Source: an uncultured Bacteroidales bacterium
GTDB lineage: Bacteria > Bacteroidota > Bacteroidia > Bacteroidales > Paludibacteraceae
Reading direction: 5' to 3'
Assembly: GCA_949282265.1 (NCBI GenBank)
Contig: CASDOZ010000021.1
Coordinates: 1-32,128 of the forward strand
Length of the DNA stretch: 32,128 nucleotides
Within the stretch, counting starts at the first letter, position 1. Each line of letters starts with the position of its first letter. The notes under the pieces are model-generated. The model was given only the letters and a program-made list of their open reading frames with translations, was not told the origin of the DNA and ran no database searches. Positions 1 through 8,537 of this stretch are shown one piece after another. The position numbers and the translations under genes are program-made.

Positions 1-2640
1 GTGCTCTACAGCAAAGACATGACACAGCTCCGGCAATATCCCGCCGGCAAGACCGACGCGGAGTTCAAGGTGCCCGACGGGGTTACAGCCATATTGGCTC
101 ACTCCTTCTTTGGCAACGCCCACCTGAAGGCAGTGAGCCTGCCCGATGGGCTTACGACCATAAATGCCAGCGCGTTCTATAGGTGCTCGGGCCTCGAGGC
201 CGTGAACATTCCGGAAGGCGTGACCGTCTTGAATAACTCAGTGTTCTATGATTGCCCATCGCTGAGGAGCGTGACCCTGCCGAGCACGCTCACGAACATA
301 AACGCGAGCGCGTTCAGCGGATGCAGCCGCATTGAGAGCATCGTGTCGCTGGCCGCGACGCCTCCCACCGTAGGCAACTCCAACGTGTTCTATCTCGTGT
401 CGAAAATGGTGCCTGTCTATGTTCCCTCCGCCAACGTGAACGCCTACAAGAAAGCCAACATATGGAAAGACTTCAAGAACATCGTAGGCATTCAAGGCAG
501 CGGCGCTTGCGGCGACGGGCTCACTTGGGCGCTCGGCGCGGACAGCGTGCTCGTGATTACGGGCAGCGGCGAAATGGCCGACTACGGCGCCTCCGGCGCT
601 TCGGCCGCCCCGTGGAACGCCCAAGCGGCCGCCATCAAGGCGATAAACCTTGGCGCGGGCGTGAGCAAGCTGGGCTCCTATGCCTTTGCCGGCTGCACCA
701 ACGTGAAGGCCATGTATGCCGACGCGACCACCCCGCCGGCCATGGCCGATGCCAACAGCGTGAGCGGCCTGCCGAACGGAATGCCGGTTTACGTGCCGAC
801 GGGCAGCGTGGATGCCTACAAGGCCGCCGACAACTGGAAGAGCATGAACATACAGGGCATGATAGCCCACGGCAAGTGCGGCGACAACCTGACGTGGACG
901 CTCACCGCCGCGCCCGACACCACCCTGACCATTTCCGGCACGGGAGCCATGTGGGACGCCTCCGAAGCCAGCACCAACTTCGCGCCTTGGTACGGCTACC
1001 TCAACAACATAAAGAGCATCGTGATGAACGAGGGAGTAACGACCATTGGAGCCTCCGTGTTCCGCTATTGCCAAAACATGACAAGCCTGAGCCTGCCGAG
1101 CACGCTCACGCGCATAGACGCCTACGCCTTCTTCATGTGCAGGAGCATCGAGAGCATAACCATTCCGGAGGGAGTAACGTACATTGGAGGCTTTGTGTTC
1201 AGCGACTGCCACAGCCTGAAAAACCTTGTCCTGCCGAGCGCGTGGAACAATACCAATAGCGAAGGGGCTTTCGCCGCCTGCTACTCGCTTGAGTCGTTCG
1301 TTCTGCCCAACGACACCGCCGCCGGCGACCACCGCGTGATAGACGGCGTTTTGTTCAGCAAAGACTCCACCATATTGCGCTACTATCCCGCCGGCCGCCG
1401 CGGAACCTACAGGGTTCCCGACTACGTCAAGACTCTGTACATTAACTCGTTCCGCGCCGTGAGCGCCAGTCGCGTGGAAATCAACGACAGCGTAAGCCTC
1501 GGCTCCCATGTGTTCTACTACTGCGACAGCCTGCGCACCGTGCGCCTGCCGCACGACCTGAAAGAGCTGCGGGCAAGCACGTTCTGCTTTGCCAACTCGC
1601 TCGAGACCCTGACCATACCCGCCGGCGTGACGGAGATTGAAAACCATGCCATAAGGTGCCAGGGCCTGCGCAGCCTCGTCATGCTGCCCGCCGCCCCGCC
1701 AACCGCATATCAATCCACCTTCTATGCCACGCCGAAGGATATTCCGGTTTACGTGCACGCCTCGTCGCTCGCCGCCTACCAGGCCGCCGACTATTGGGAC
1801 GAGTTCACCAACTACGTGGCCTACAAGGCCGCCGGCTTCTGCGGCTACGACCTGCTCTGGATGGTAATGCCCGACAGCACGCTCGTCCTTTCGGGCTATG
1901 GCGACATGGATGACTTCACCGAGGCCGAGCCGGCTCCGTGGAGCAACATGGACATCAGCCGCGTGAAGATTGGCGCGAACGTTACGGGCATTGGCCAAAT
2001 GGCCTTTGCGGGCTGCACCCGCCTCGCCGCCATCGAAGTGGAAGAGGGCAACACCGCCTTCGTGGTGAAAGACAGCGTGCTCTACACCGCAGACGGCAGC
2101 ACCATAGTGGCCTATCCCGCCGCCAAGCCCCAAACCAAGTTCGAGACCGGCGCCGAGGTTACGACCATCGCGTCCTACGCCTTTGCCGCCGCCACCAACC
2201 TGACCGAGCTGGAACTGACCGCCGGCGTGAGCCGGATCGGCGAAGGCGCGTTCAGCGGTTGCACCAACATAGCTTCCATCGTTTCGCGCCCGATCGTGCC
2301 GCCCACCATCGCCGACAACACGTTCAGCGGTGTGGACAAGAGCATACCGGTTTACGTTCCGGCCAACAGCCTGAACGACTACGAGGAAGCGGAACACTGG
2401 AAAGACTTCTTTGAGAACTTCCAAGTGATTCCGGGTAGCGGCCTCGCCGTTGTGGAACAACTGGAAGGCGTGTTTGTGGTGAACGGCCGCGTAATGGTAT
2501 ACGGCTACACGGGCCAAATCCGCGTCTTCGACGTATCGGGCCGCTGCGTACTCACCACCACCGAAAACAGCTTCACGTTGCCGCAAGGTGCTTACCTGCT
2601 CCGCGCCGGTAACGCCGCCGCCAAGGTGCTGGTGCCGTAA
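1..2640 (+). CDS. BspA-like leucine-rich-repeat surface protein (5' end outside window)
   Basis: This is the 3' part of a large cell-surface protein built from BspA/LRR_5 repeats. The typical consensus (IPxGVTxIGxxAFxGCxxL) recurs from about residue 25 onwards. A second module beginning CGxxLTW and running to a GxGxMxD...APW stretch occurs at about residues 170, 293 and 612. A third motif, PVYVPxxxxxxYxxAxxW, closes several blocks near residues 138, 262, 581 and 782. The last 60 residues form a beta-rich tail ending in a GxYLLRxG...KVLV pattern, resembling a type IX secretion sorting domain. The frame is open at base 1, and the first residues (VLYSKD) match an internal repeat (VLFSKD), so the GTG at base 1 is not a real start. 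Codon use is clearly GC-richer than in the rest of the window. BspA proteins are known for adhesion and host-protein binding; the ligand here is unknown. Confidence 0.85.
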   Translation: MLYSKDMTQLRQYPAGKTDAEFKVPDGVTAILAHSFFGNAHLKAVSLPDGLTTINASAFYRCSGLEAVNIPEGVTVLNNSVFYDCPSLRSVTLPSTLTNINASAFSGCSRIESIVSLAATPPTVGNSNVFYLVSKMVPVYVPSANVNAYKKANIWKDFKNIVGIQGSGACGDGLTWALGADSVLVITGSGEMADYGASGASAAPWNAQAAAIKAINLGAGVSKLGSYAFAGCTNVKAMYADATTPPAMADANSVSGLPNGMPVYVPTGSVDAYKAADNWKSMNIQGMIAHGKCGDNLTWTLTAAPDTTLTISGTGAMWDASEASTNFAPWYGYLNNIKSIVMNEGVTTIGASVFRYCQNMTSLSLPSTLTRIDAYAFFMCRSIESITIPEGVTYIGGFVFSDCHSLKNLVLPSAWNNTNSEGAFAACYSLESFVLPNDTAAGDHRVIDGVLFSKDSTILRYYPAGRRGTYRVPDYVKTLYINSFRAVSASRVEINDSVSLGSHVFYYCDSLRTVRLPHDLKELRASTFCFANSLETLTIPAGVTEIENHAIRCQGLRSLVMLPAAPPTAYQSTFYATPKDIPVYVHASSLAAYQAADYWDEFTNYVAYKAAGFCGYDLLWMVMPDSTLVLSGYGDMDDFTEAEPAPWSNMDISRVKIGANVTGIGQMAFAGCTRLAAIEVEEGNTAFVVKDSVLYTADGSTIVAYPAAKPQTKFETGAEVTTIASYAFAAATNLTELELTAGVSRIGEGAFSGCTNIASIVSRPIVPPTIADNTFSGVDKSIPVYVPANSLNDYEEAEHWKDFFENFQVIPGSGLAVVEQLEGVFVVNGRVMVYGYTGQIRVFDVSGRCVLTTTENSFTLPQGAYLLRAGNAAAKVLVP

Positions 2641-2678
2641 GCGAATGACCTCCCCTTCCTGTTAGCGGGAAGATATGG

Positions 2679-2716
2679 AATCCCCGAAAGCGAGAGCCGC
2701 TTTCGGGGATTTTTTT
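2679..2716 (+). terminator. Rho-independent terminator after the BspA-like gene
   Basis: A perfect 13-bp stem (AATCCCCGAAAGC at 2679-2691 with its complement at 2699-2711) has a 7-base loop and runs into seven T. It lies about 40 bases after the stop codon of the surface protein. It could also stop transcripts arriving from the minus-strand acetylesterase gene, although it lacks a comparable A run on its left side. Confidence 0.9.
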
Positions 2717-2778
2717 AGTTTACGCGCGCAACTGCCTGAGTAAGTCCCGACAGTAAAAACTGAAACCAAGGCCGCAGA

Positions 2779-3579
2779 TTAGTGCGCTGTGATAGGCGTT
2801 GTGTAAATGGGTTGCGCTGCCGGCTCGGGCAACAAGCAGCCCACAAGCGCGGTTATGCCCGCATCGCGGATGGCTTGTGCGGCCATTCCTGCCATGACCA
2901 GCGCGCCAGCTTCGTTGAAGTGGGTGTCGTCCACTTTGCCATCAGGAAATTTGCTCCAAGTGCCGGGTTGTACGTGCATGTAGTAGTTTTTGCTGGCTTC
3001 CTCGCCTGTCTGTTCCAGCCATTGGGCGCTCATCTGGTTCATGTCGAGCAAGGGCACGTTCAGCTCGGCGGCTGTTTGGCGCATAGCCTCGGGATAGCCT
3101 TCCAAAGTATTTTGGCATTGTCCGCCATCGGTAAAGGCGCGGCGCACCACCGAGGTGGCCAGCACGGGTTGTGCTTGGCGTTGGCGCACATCGTTCACCA
3201 TGCGGGTTAGGTTGGCTTTGTAGGCATCAAGGTCGGAGTAGCGGGTGCTGTCGTTCAGTTTTTGGTCGTTGTGGCCAAACTGAATGATGACAATGTCGCC
3301 CGGTTTGATGCGTGCCGCAAGGGTATCCCAACGGCCTTCGTTTATAAAAGACTTGGTACTGCGGCCATTGCGGGCATGGTTCTGCACGCAAATGCGGCTC
3401 GTATCAAGGAAAGTCGGGAACACCTGTCCCCAGCCACGTTCCGGCGAAGCCTCCAGCTCGTCCTTGTCGGCCATGGTGGAATCGCCTGCCAGAAAAAGGG
3501 TCGGCTTCTGCACGCGGGCAGTACAAGCAGCCATACATGCCATAACCATACAAACAACTGACAACTTGATAATTTTCAT
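2779..3579 (-). CDS. Rhamnogalacturonan acetylesterase-like SGNH/GDSL lipoprotein (CE12 type)
   Basis: This 266-residue protein belongs to the SGNH esterase fold and most resembles rhamnogalacturonan acetylesterases, which remove acetyl groups from pectin backbones. The N-terminus is a lipoprotein signal with a lipobox ending MAAC (Cys19), so export and outer-membrane anchoring are expected. The SGNH blocks are all visible: GDST with the nucleophile Ser34, NGRST with Gly72, GHND with Asn104, and DDTH with the Asp217/His220 dyad. It lies 21 bases downstream of the GH105 gene on the same strand, so the two are probably one transcript. Both belong to the degradation of the rhamnogalacturonan side of pectin. 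Other acetylated sugars cannot be excluded as substrates. Confidence 0.85.
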   Translation of the reverse strand: MKIIKLSVVCMVMACMAACTARVQKPTLFLAGDSTMADKDELEASPERGWGQVFPTFLDTSRICVQNHARNGRSTKSFINEGRWDTLAARIKPGDIVIIQFGHNDQKLNDSTRYSDLDAYKANLTRMVNDVRQRQAQPVLATSVVRRAFTDGGQCQNTLEGYPEAMRQTAAELNVPLLDMNQMSAQWLEQTGEEASKNYYMHVQPGTWSKFPDGKVDDTHFNEAGALVMAGMAAQAIRDAGITALVGCLLPEPAAQPIYTTPITAH

Positions 3580-3600
3580 ATTGCAACCAAATTTATTGTC

Positions 3601-4803
3601 CTACTCTTCTGCCGATTTGGCCAATTCCAAAGCTGCCAGAATAAACGGTCCGACCACTTTCGGGTCATCGTTCCGTATCGGTTCCGATATATAATATTCG
3701 AAAGTCCCGCTCCGGTACGGTTTCCCACCCAGACCGGCCACGGCACAAGCCCGCGTAATGGAGGTCGTGCCATCGGGGTTCAGCTGCGTGCTGTATTCGC
3801 ACAAGCCATCGAACGTGCGGCATGCCGTTTCCAAGAAACTGTTGGGCAAGTAGCCCATGCGTGCACCCTTGGCCATAGCGTAGCAGAACATGGTCGTCCC
3901 GCTCGATTCCAGATAGTTGCCTTCCCTGTCCGGAAAATTGGTAACCTGATACCACATGCCGGTTTCCTTGTCCTGAAAGGCCAGCAGGCCGTTACATACG
4001 CGGTTCAAAATCTCAATCATCTGCTGACGCCCGGGCTGGTCGGTCGGCATGTAGTCAAGCACATCCACAATGGCCATGACGTACCACCCTATGCTGCGGC
4101 TCCAGAAATGGGGCGAGCAGCCGGTTTCCTTGTTTGCCCATGCCTGTTCCCTGCTCTCATCCCAGGCATGATAATTCAAACCTGTCAAGGAGTCGCAAGT
4201 ATGCTTGTCAACCACCATAAACTGATTGACAATGTCGGCAAAATCATCCCACTGCTCATGTTCGCTGGCATAACGGGCATAAAAGGGTGAACCCATGTAA
4301 AGACCATCGAGCCACATTTGCCAGGGGTATATTTTCTTGTGCCAGAAACCGCCCTCGGACACACGCGGCTGGGTTGCCAGTTGCGAACGCAAGGTGTCTA
4401 TGGCCATGCCATATTGCGGTTTGGGCACATAGCGGGACAAATCGTACAGAAAAATACCACCGTTCACGCGGTCAATGTTATAGTCGCGCAACTTATAAGT
4501 CTTAATCGTACCCAACGTGTCAATAAAATAATCGGCAAACTCGGTTACGTAATCCAAATAAACGGGATTTCCCGTTACGTCATACACCTGCAAAATGGCC
4601 TTGGCAATCAAACCCTGCGTATAATCCCATTTGGGTTTCTTGACAAAATCGGCCATCCACAATTGCGGATTGTGTTCCATTTCGGAATCGGCAATACGCA
4701 CCGCCCAGTCCGTATAATAAGCGCGGTCATGCCGGCACGTGCAAGCCAACATGGCTTGCAGACAAAAAGCCACCAATGCGGCCATAAGCATGTTTTTCCT
4801 CAT
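3601..4803 (-). CDS. GH105 unsaturated rhamnogalacturonyl/glucuronyl hydrolase, lipoprotein
   Basis: This 400-residue protein is a six-hairpin glycosidase of family GH105 (YteR/GH88-like). The family hydrates and releases the unsaturated uronic acid left at oligosaccharide ends by pectate or rhamnogalacturonan lyases. Hallmarks are the WDYTQGL motif near residue 59, NIDRVNGG near 109, the MWLDGLYMGSPF block with the probable catalytic Asp166, HAWD, and the FWSRSIGWY block. The N-terminus is a lipoprotein signal with lipobox MLAC (Cys21), consistent with periplasmic or outer-membrane action. It is the first gene of a two-gene operon with the acetylesterase. A -7 element (4830-4837) lies about 30 bases upstream of the ATG. 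The length is normal for the family. Confidence 0.88.
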   Translation of the reverse strand: MRKNMLMAALVAFCLQAMLACTCRHDRAYYTDWAVRIADSEMEHNPQLWMADFVKKPKWDYTQGLIAKAILQVYDVTGNPVYLDYVTEFADYFIDTLGTIKTYKLRDYNIDRVNGGIFLYDLSRYVPKPQYGMAIDTLRSQLATQPRVSEGGFWHKKIYPWQMWLDGLYMGSPFYARYASEHEQWDDFADIVNQFMVVDKHTCDSLTGLNYHAWDESREQAWANKETGCSPHFWSRSIGWYVMAIVDVLDYMPTDQPGRQQMIEILNRVCNGLLAFQDKETGMWYQVTNFPDREGNYLESSGTTMFCYAMAKGARMGYLPNSFLETACRTFDGLCEYSTQLNPDGTTSITRACAVAGLGGKPYRSGTFEYYISEPIRNDDPKVVGPFILAALELAKSAEE

Positions 4804-4829
4804 AACTTGAATTTTTGATGAATTTGGTG

Positions 4830-4837
4830 CAAAAATA
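4830..4837 (-). promoter_or_regulatory. Bacteroidetes -7 element before the GH105/acetylesterase operon
   Basis: On the minus strand this reads TATTTTTG, a match to TAnnTTTG, about 27 bases before the GH105 start codon. I see no convincing TTTG element 19-21 bases further upstream, so the call rests on the -7 box and its position. Confidence 0.5.
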
Positions 4838-4891
4838 CGATATCCAGCTGTGAACGGGGTGTGTTTTTTAGTAAAAAAGGATGATTATTTG

Positions 4892-5413
4892 TCATTTGTC
4901 CTGCAAATCCAGCAGTCCATCGGGCAGATGCACATATATTGACTTGCCCTGATAATCTATTTGATCGACGAAAGCATCATGCGCGGGCATCACGACACGC
5001 CCGTCATCCACAACGAACAATACGTTCATGGTCGTATCATCCACGGCTGTGATATGTCCAAGTGAACCTGCTTGCCGGTCAATCACCTCAAAACCGACCA
5101 GGTCGTGCAAAGTAATATCATCCCCATCGGATAATTCGCGATACGCCAACGGAAGATAAATAGTCTTGCCGGCAAGTTCCCGCGCATCTGCCTCCGAATC
5201 GACCCCCTCAAACTTAACAAGGGCAGTTGTTTCCGTCTTGAAACGATACCATTCCAAATAAAACGGCACAAGAATTTCATCCATTTCCAACACAAAAAAA
5301 GGCGCATCCGCATCGTCGAACACAGTGTTCGTGAAACTGCACGTAATCTCGCCTTGCAAGGCATGAGGCGCATGTGTAGTCCCAATCGGGAACAATTCAT
5401 CTTTCCTAATCAT
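4892..5413 (-). CDS. rimM: Ribosome maturation factor RimM
   Basis: This 173-residue protein matches RimM, which binds ribosomal protein S19 and assists maturation of the 30S head and 16S rRNA. The N-terminal RimM barrel starts with the typical IGTTHAPHALQGEITC segment. The family then has a PRC-barrel, here GFEVID....GSLGHITAVDDTTMNVLFVV and a closing VMPAHDAFVDQID segment. The length is normal. It stands alone between two divergent pectinase operons, an odd place for a ribosome assembly gene, and its GC content matches its surroundings. No clear promoter was found in the 190 bases separating it from the polygalacturonase gene. Confidence 0.9.
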   Translation of the reverse strand: MIRKDELFPIGTTHAPHALQGEITCSFTNTVFDDADAPFFVLEMDEILVPFYLEWYRFKTETTALVKFEGVDSEADARELAGKTIYLPLAYRELSDGDDITLHDLVGFEVIDRQAGSLGHITAVDDTTMNVLFVVDDGRVVMPAHDAFVDQIDYQGKSIYVHLPDGLLDLQDK

Positions 5414-5542
5414 GACACCAAACAGCGTTTATAGACCTAATATTTACATTTCCGGTGCGAATGTACGATTTTTCCACTATATCCTTGCCAAATAATCCAC
5501 CTAATTTGTCAAAATCTACACGCACGGCTGTCCACGAGCAAC

Positions 5543-5550
5543 TACTTTTG
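5543..5550 (+). promoter_or_regulatory. -7 element before the polygalacturonase operon
   Basis: TACTTTTG matches the TAnnTTTG consensus and lies 53 bases before the GH28 start codon. No good TTTG is seen at the usual distance upstream. Confidence 0.5.
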
Positions 5551-5603
5551 CAAACAGATAAAAACGATTCCTTCAAAAAGACGTTATTTAATACTTTAAA
5601 AAC

Positions 5604-7199
5604 ATGAAAAAAATACTCCCACTCCTATTTGTCGGCGCGCTGCTGGCGAGTTGTGCACCGGCCAGACAAGCACAAGAAGGACTTCGCCAAGTGGAAATCA
5701 ACAGTTTGTACCAGGGATTGCCGTTCGACATGCCCGTGCTCCAACTGCCGGAATTTCCTGCCCGCCGTGTTTCCATAGTTGATTACGGAGCCATCTCCGA
5801 CGGGACGACCCTGAACACGCAAGCCATCCAGGCTGCCATAGACGACATATCTGCCCAAGGCGGCGGCTATGTGGATATTCCGGCCGGCATCTGGATAACG
5901 GGGCCTATCGTGCTGAAAAACAACGTATGCCTGCACACTGCCCACAATGCGCTGGTACAGTTCACTGCCGACTTCTACCAATACCCAATCATAGACGCAA
6001 GTTTTGAAGGCGTAGATACCAAACGTTGCCAATCGCCGATTTCGGCCGTAGGCGCTGAAAACATCGCCATCACGGGACAAGGCGTGTTCAACGGCACGGG
6101 TGATGCCTGGCGGCCGCTCAAAAAGTCGAAAGTAACATCCGCCCAATGGAAAGCCAAAATCGGGCAAGGCGGCGTACTCAGCGACGATGGCAACACCTGG
6201 TGGCCGACCGAGGGCGCAAAATACGCCCAACAGTTTTGCCGCGACCAAAATGTTCCCGAAGGTTTCACGACCGCCGAAGAATGGGAATATGTCCGCGCAT
6301 TCCTGCGGCCGGTCATGGTCAATTTTATCAAATGCAAGAACATCTTGCTGGACGGCGTAACATTTGAAAACTCGCCGGCATGGAACCTGCACCCGCTCAT
6401 GTGCGAAAACGTGATTTTGAACAACTTGACGGTACGTAACCCGTGGTACTCGCAAAACGGCGATGGCGTGGACGTGGAGTCGTGCAAAAATACGATTATC
6501 CGCAACTGCAATTTCGATGTAGGTGATGATGCCATCTGCATGAAATCGGGCAAGAACGAAGACGGACGCAAACGCGCCATCCCGACCGAGAATGTGATTG
6601 TCGATGGCTGCACGGTTTACCATGGCCACGGCGGATTCGTAGTCGGCAGCGAAATGTCAGGCGGCATAAGCAACATCTACGTGGCCGACTGCCTGTTCAT
6701 CGGCACGGACGTCGGTCTGCGGTTCAAAAGTACACGTGGACGCGGCGGTATTGTCGAAAACATTTACATTAAGGACATAAACATGGCCAACATACCAACC
6801 GACCCGTTGCTATTCGACCTCTTTTACGGCGGCAAAGGCGCAGGCGAAGAAACCGACGAAGAAATAGCCGCACGCGCGGCCGCCCCGGTTCCGGAAGTAA
6901 CCATAGAAACACCGCAATTCAAAAACATTTACATAGAAAACATCATGTGCAACGGTGCCAAACGGGCCATGTACTTCAACGGACTACCTGAAATGAAAAT
7001 CCAGAACGTGCACATCTCAAACGCTGTCATCAAAGCCGACAAAGGCGCCGAGTTCCGTCAAACGGACGGATTGACAATCAGCAACATGCAAATCATAAAC
7101 AAAACAGGAGAACCAGTATTTTTCAATGAAGTGACAAATCTGAAAACAGAAAACATATCAGATGCCCATAACAACATTATTGCAATAAATAATAAATAA
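5604..7199 (+). CDS. GH28 polygalacturonase-like glycosidase, lipoprotein
   Basis: This 531-residue protein belongs to glycoside hydrolase family 28, parallel beta-helix enzymes that cleave galacturonic acid linkages in homogalacturonan or rhamnogalacturonan. All four signature sites are present in order: NGDGVD near residue 286, GDD at 307-309, GHG near 340-343, and an RFK variant of the RIK motif near 373. The N-terminus carries a lipobox (LLASC), so the enzyme is exported and lipid-anchored. The NTD motif appears as NGD, seen in exo-acting or rhamnogalacturonan-specific members, so exo-action is possible but not proven. It is followed after 4 bases by the DUF4861 gene and faces the GH105/acetylesterase operon across rimM. 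The products would feed one pectin pathway. Confidence 0.9.
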   Translation: MKKILPLLFVGALLASCAPARQAQEGLRQVEINSLYQGLPFDMPVLQLPEFPARRVSIVDYGAISDGTTLNTQAIQAAIDDISAQGGGYVDIPAGIWITGPIVLKNNVCLHTAHNALVQFTADFYQYPIIDASFEGVDTKRCQSPISAVGAENIAITGQGVFNGTGDAWRPLKKSKVTSAQWKAKIGQGGVLSDDGNTWWPTEGAKYAQQFCRDQNVPEGFTTAEEWEYVRAFLRPVMVNFIKCKNILLDGVTFENSPAWNLHPLMCENVILNNLTVRNPWYSQNGDGVDVESCKNTIIRNCNFDVGDDAICMKSGKNEDGRKRAIPTENVIVDGCTVYHGHGGFVVGSEMSGGISNIYVADCLFIGTDVGLRFKSTRGRGGIVENIYIKDINMANIPTDPLLFDLFYGGKGAGEETDEEIAARAAAPVPEVTIETPQFKNIYIENIMCNGAKRAMYFNGLPEMKIQNVHISNAVIKADKGAEFRQTDGLTISNMQIINKTGEPVFFNEVTNLKTENISDAHNNIIAINNK

Positions 7200-7203
7200 G
7201 AAC

Positions 7204-8412
7204 ATGAAACAGAATATCTGGATATTATTTTGCATAATAATAACCATCATGCCCGCAGGCGCCAAAAGTGTGAAAATTGACATAAAGACCGCCAATGGAT
7301 GCACCCTACGCGACCAACCGGTAGTCCTAAATTTAGAAGACTACAACACACAATTCGACAAAAACGAATGTAATCAATTAGCCGTATTCGTCAATGGCAA
7401 GCAAGTCAGCTCGCAACTGGATGATTTGAACAGCGACGGCATAGCCGACGAACTGGTATTTTTCCCCGTCAATGAAGGAGACACCGATAAAATTACTGCC
7501 GTGTTGAAACCCATAGCCGACAAGAAACGTGCAACATTCCCCAAGGAAGTTTATGCAGAAATGCTACTCAAACAACCAGATGGCAGTGTAAAATATGTTA
7601 CCGAGGCGTCATCCGTCAAAAACGACATGTACAACAAAATGCATCATCATGGCGTGGCCTGGGAATCAGCCTTGGTCGCATACAGAATTTATTTCGACAA
7701 TAAAAGCACCATCGATGTTTACGACAAGAAAAAGCCCCAGTTGGAACTGGAAGCCAGCCAATGGTATCCAAACGATGAACAATTGGCACAAGGATTCGGT
7801 GATGACGTACTGCGCGTAAGCGGCAGCGTTGGTGTCGGCACCGTGAAAGGCTGGAATGGCACAAAGGCAGTCCACATAGACAAATTCGGTAAACGGACCC
7901 AACGCATTGTATCCCAAGGGAATCTGCGTACCATCTGCGAGACGGAAGTGGAAGGATGGCAATACGAGGGCAAGACCATCAACATGACCGTACGCTACAT
8001 CCAGTATGCGCGCCAGCGCGACTGTGTCGTTGAAGTTCGTGCCGACCAAGACATTGACGCATTAGCCACCGGTGTGCAAAAAGTGAAGGATGGCGGGCTG
8101 TTCACCGACCCTGAAAACGGATTGCTCGGCTCATTCGGAACTGACTGGCCGGTCAATGATACCATCAAGTACGCCAAGGAAACCGTCGGTTTGGGCGTGC
8201 TCGTGGACAAAGACGTGCCCGGACAGCACTACGTGCAAGACAAAGTAAACAATCTGGTGCTGATGCCCTACAAAAAAGGCACTGTACTACGTTTCCGAAT
8301 GACAGCCGTATCAAGCAAGGATGCCCCATGGACACAAACGGCCTTTTTCGATGATTTTCTGCAAGCATGGTTGCAAGAACAACGTTGTAAACCAGTTATA
8401 ACACAAAAATAA
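7204..8412 (+). CDS. DUF4861 domain protein, exported, pectin-cluster associated
   Basis: This 402-residue protein matches the DUF4861 family as I remember it from Bacteroidetes polysaccharide loci. Features include an N-terminal hydrophobic signal peptide (about residues 4-20) and an early LNLEDY...LAVFVNGKQV segment. The middle holds GVAWESALVAYRIYFD, and the end carries TDWPVNDTIKYAKETVGLGVLV and QHYVQDKVNNLVLMPY blocks. It starts 4 bases after the polygalacturonase stop, so the two are co-transcribed and probably translationally linked. The family is predicted to fold as a beta-sandwich. No activity can be read from the sequence, but the repeated association with GH28, GH88 and GH105 genes suggests a role in pectin breakdown. 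Function is therefore inferred from neighbours only. Confidence 0.75.
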   Translation: MKQNIWILFCIIITIMPAGAKSVKIDIKTANGCTLRDQPVVLNLEDYNTQFDKNECNQLAVFVNGKQVSSQLDDLNSDGIADELVFFPVNEGDTDKITAVLKPIADKKRATFPKEVYAEMLLKQPDGSVKYVTEASSVKNDMYNKMHHHGVAWESALVAYRIYFDNKSTIDVYDKKKPQLELEASQWYPNDEQLAQGFGDDVLRVSGSVGVGTVKGWNGTKAVHIDKFGKRTQRIVSQGNLRTICETEVEGWQYEGKTINMTVRYIQYARQRDCVVEVRADQDIDALATGVQKVKDGGLFTDPENGLLGSFGTDWPVNDTIKYAKETVGLGVLVDKDVPGQHYVQDKVNNLVLMPYKKGTVLRFRMTAVSSKDAPWTQTAFFDDFLQAWLQEQRCKPVITQK

Positions 8413-8490
8413 GGCAAACCACACCGCAAAACAAATTTCCCGTTGGCGGCTATTGTGTTATTTTCACTTTTTTATTTATTCGGATTTAGG

Positions 8491-8498
8491 TAACTTTG
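8491..8498 (+). promoter_or_regulatory. -7 element before the PPi-phosphofructokinase gene
   Basis: TAACTTTG matches TAnnTTTG exactly and lies 40 bases before the start codon. The expected upstream element is only a T-rich stretch around 8470. Confidence 0.6.
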
Positions 8499-8537
8499 CG
8501 CCGTTTTAATACTAACACGACCAATTAATTTTCGAGT

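Noticed and set aside
238-2586. A 782-codon open frame antisense to the BspA-like gene
   Set aside because: Its translation has no recognisable domain and is rich in Ala, Gly, His and Arg, as expected for the complement of a GC-rich repetitive gene. The opposite strand has clear LRR repeats.
3588-3595. A TAnnTTTG match just before the acetylesterase gene
   Set aside because: It would start the RNA practically at the start codon, and the gene lies 21 bases after GH105 on the same strand, so operon transcription is more likely.
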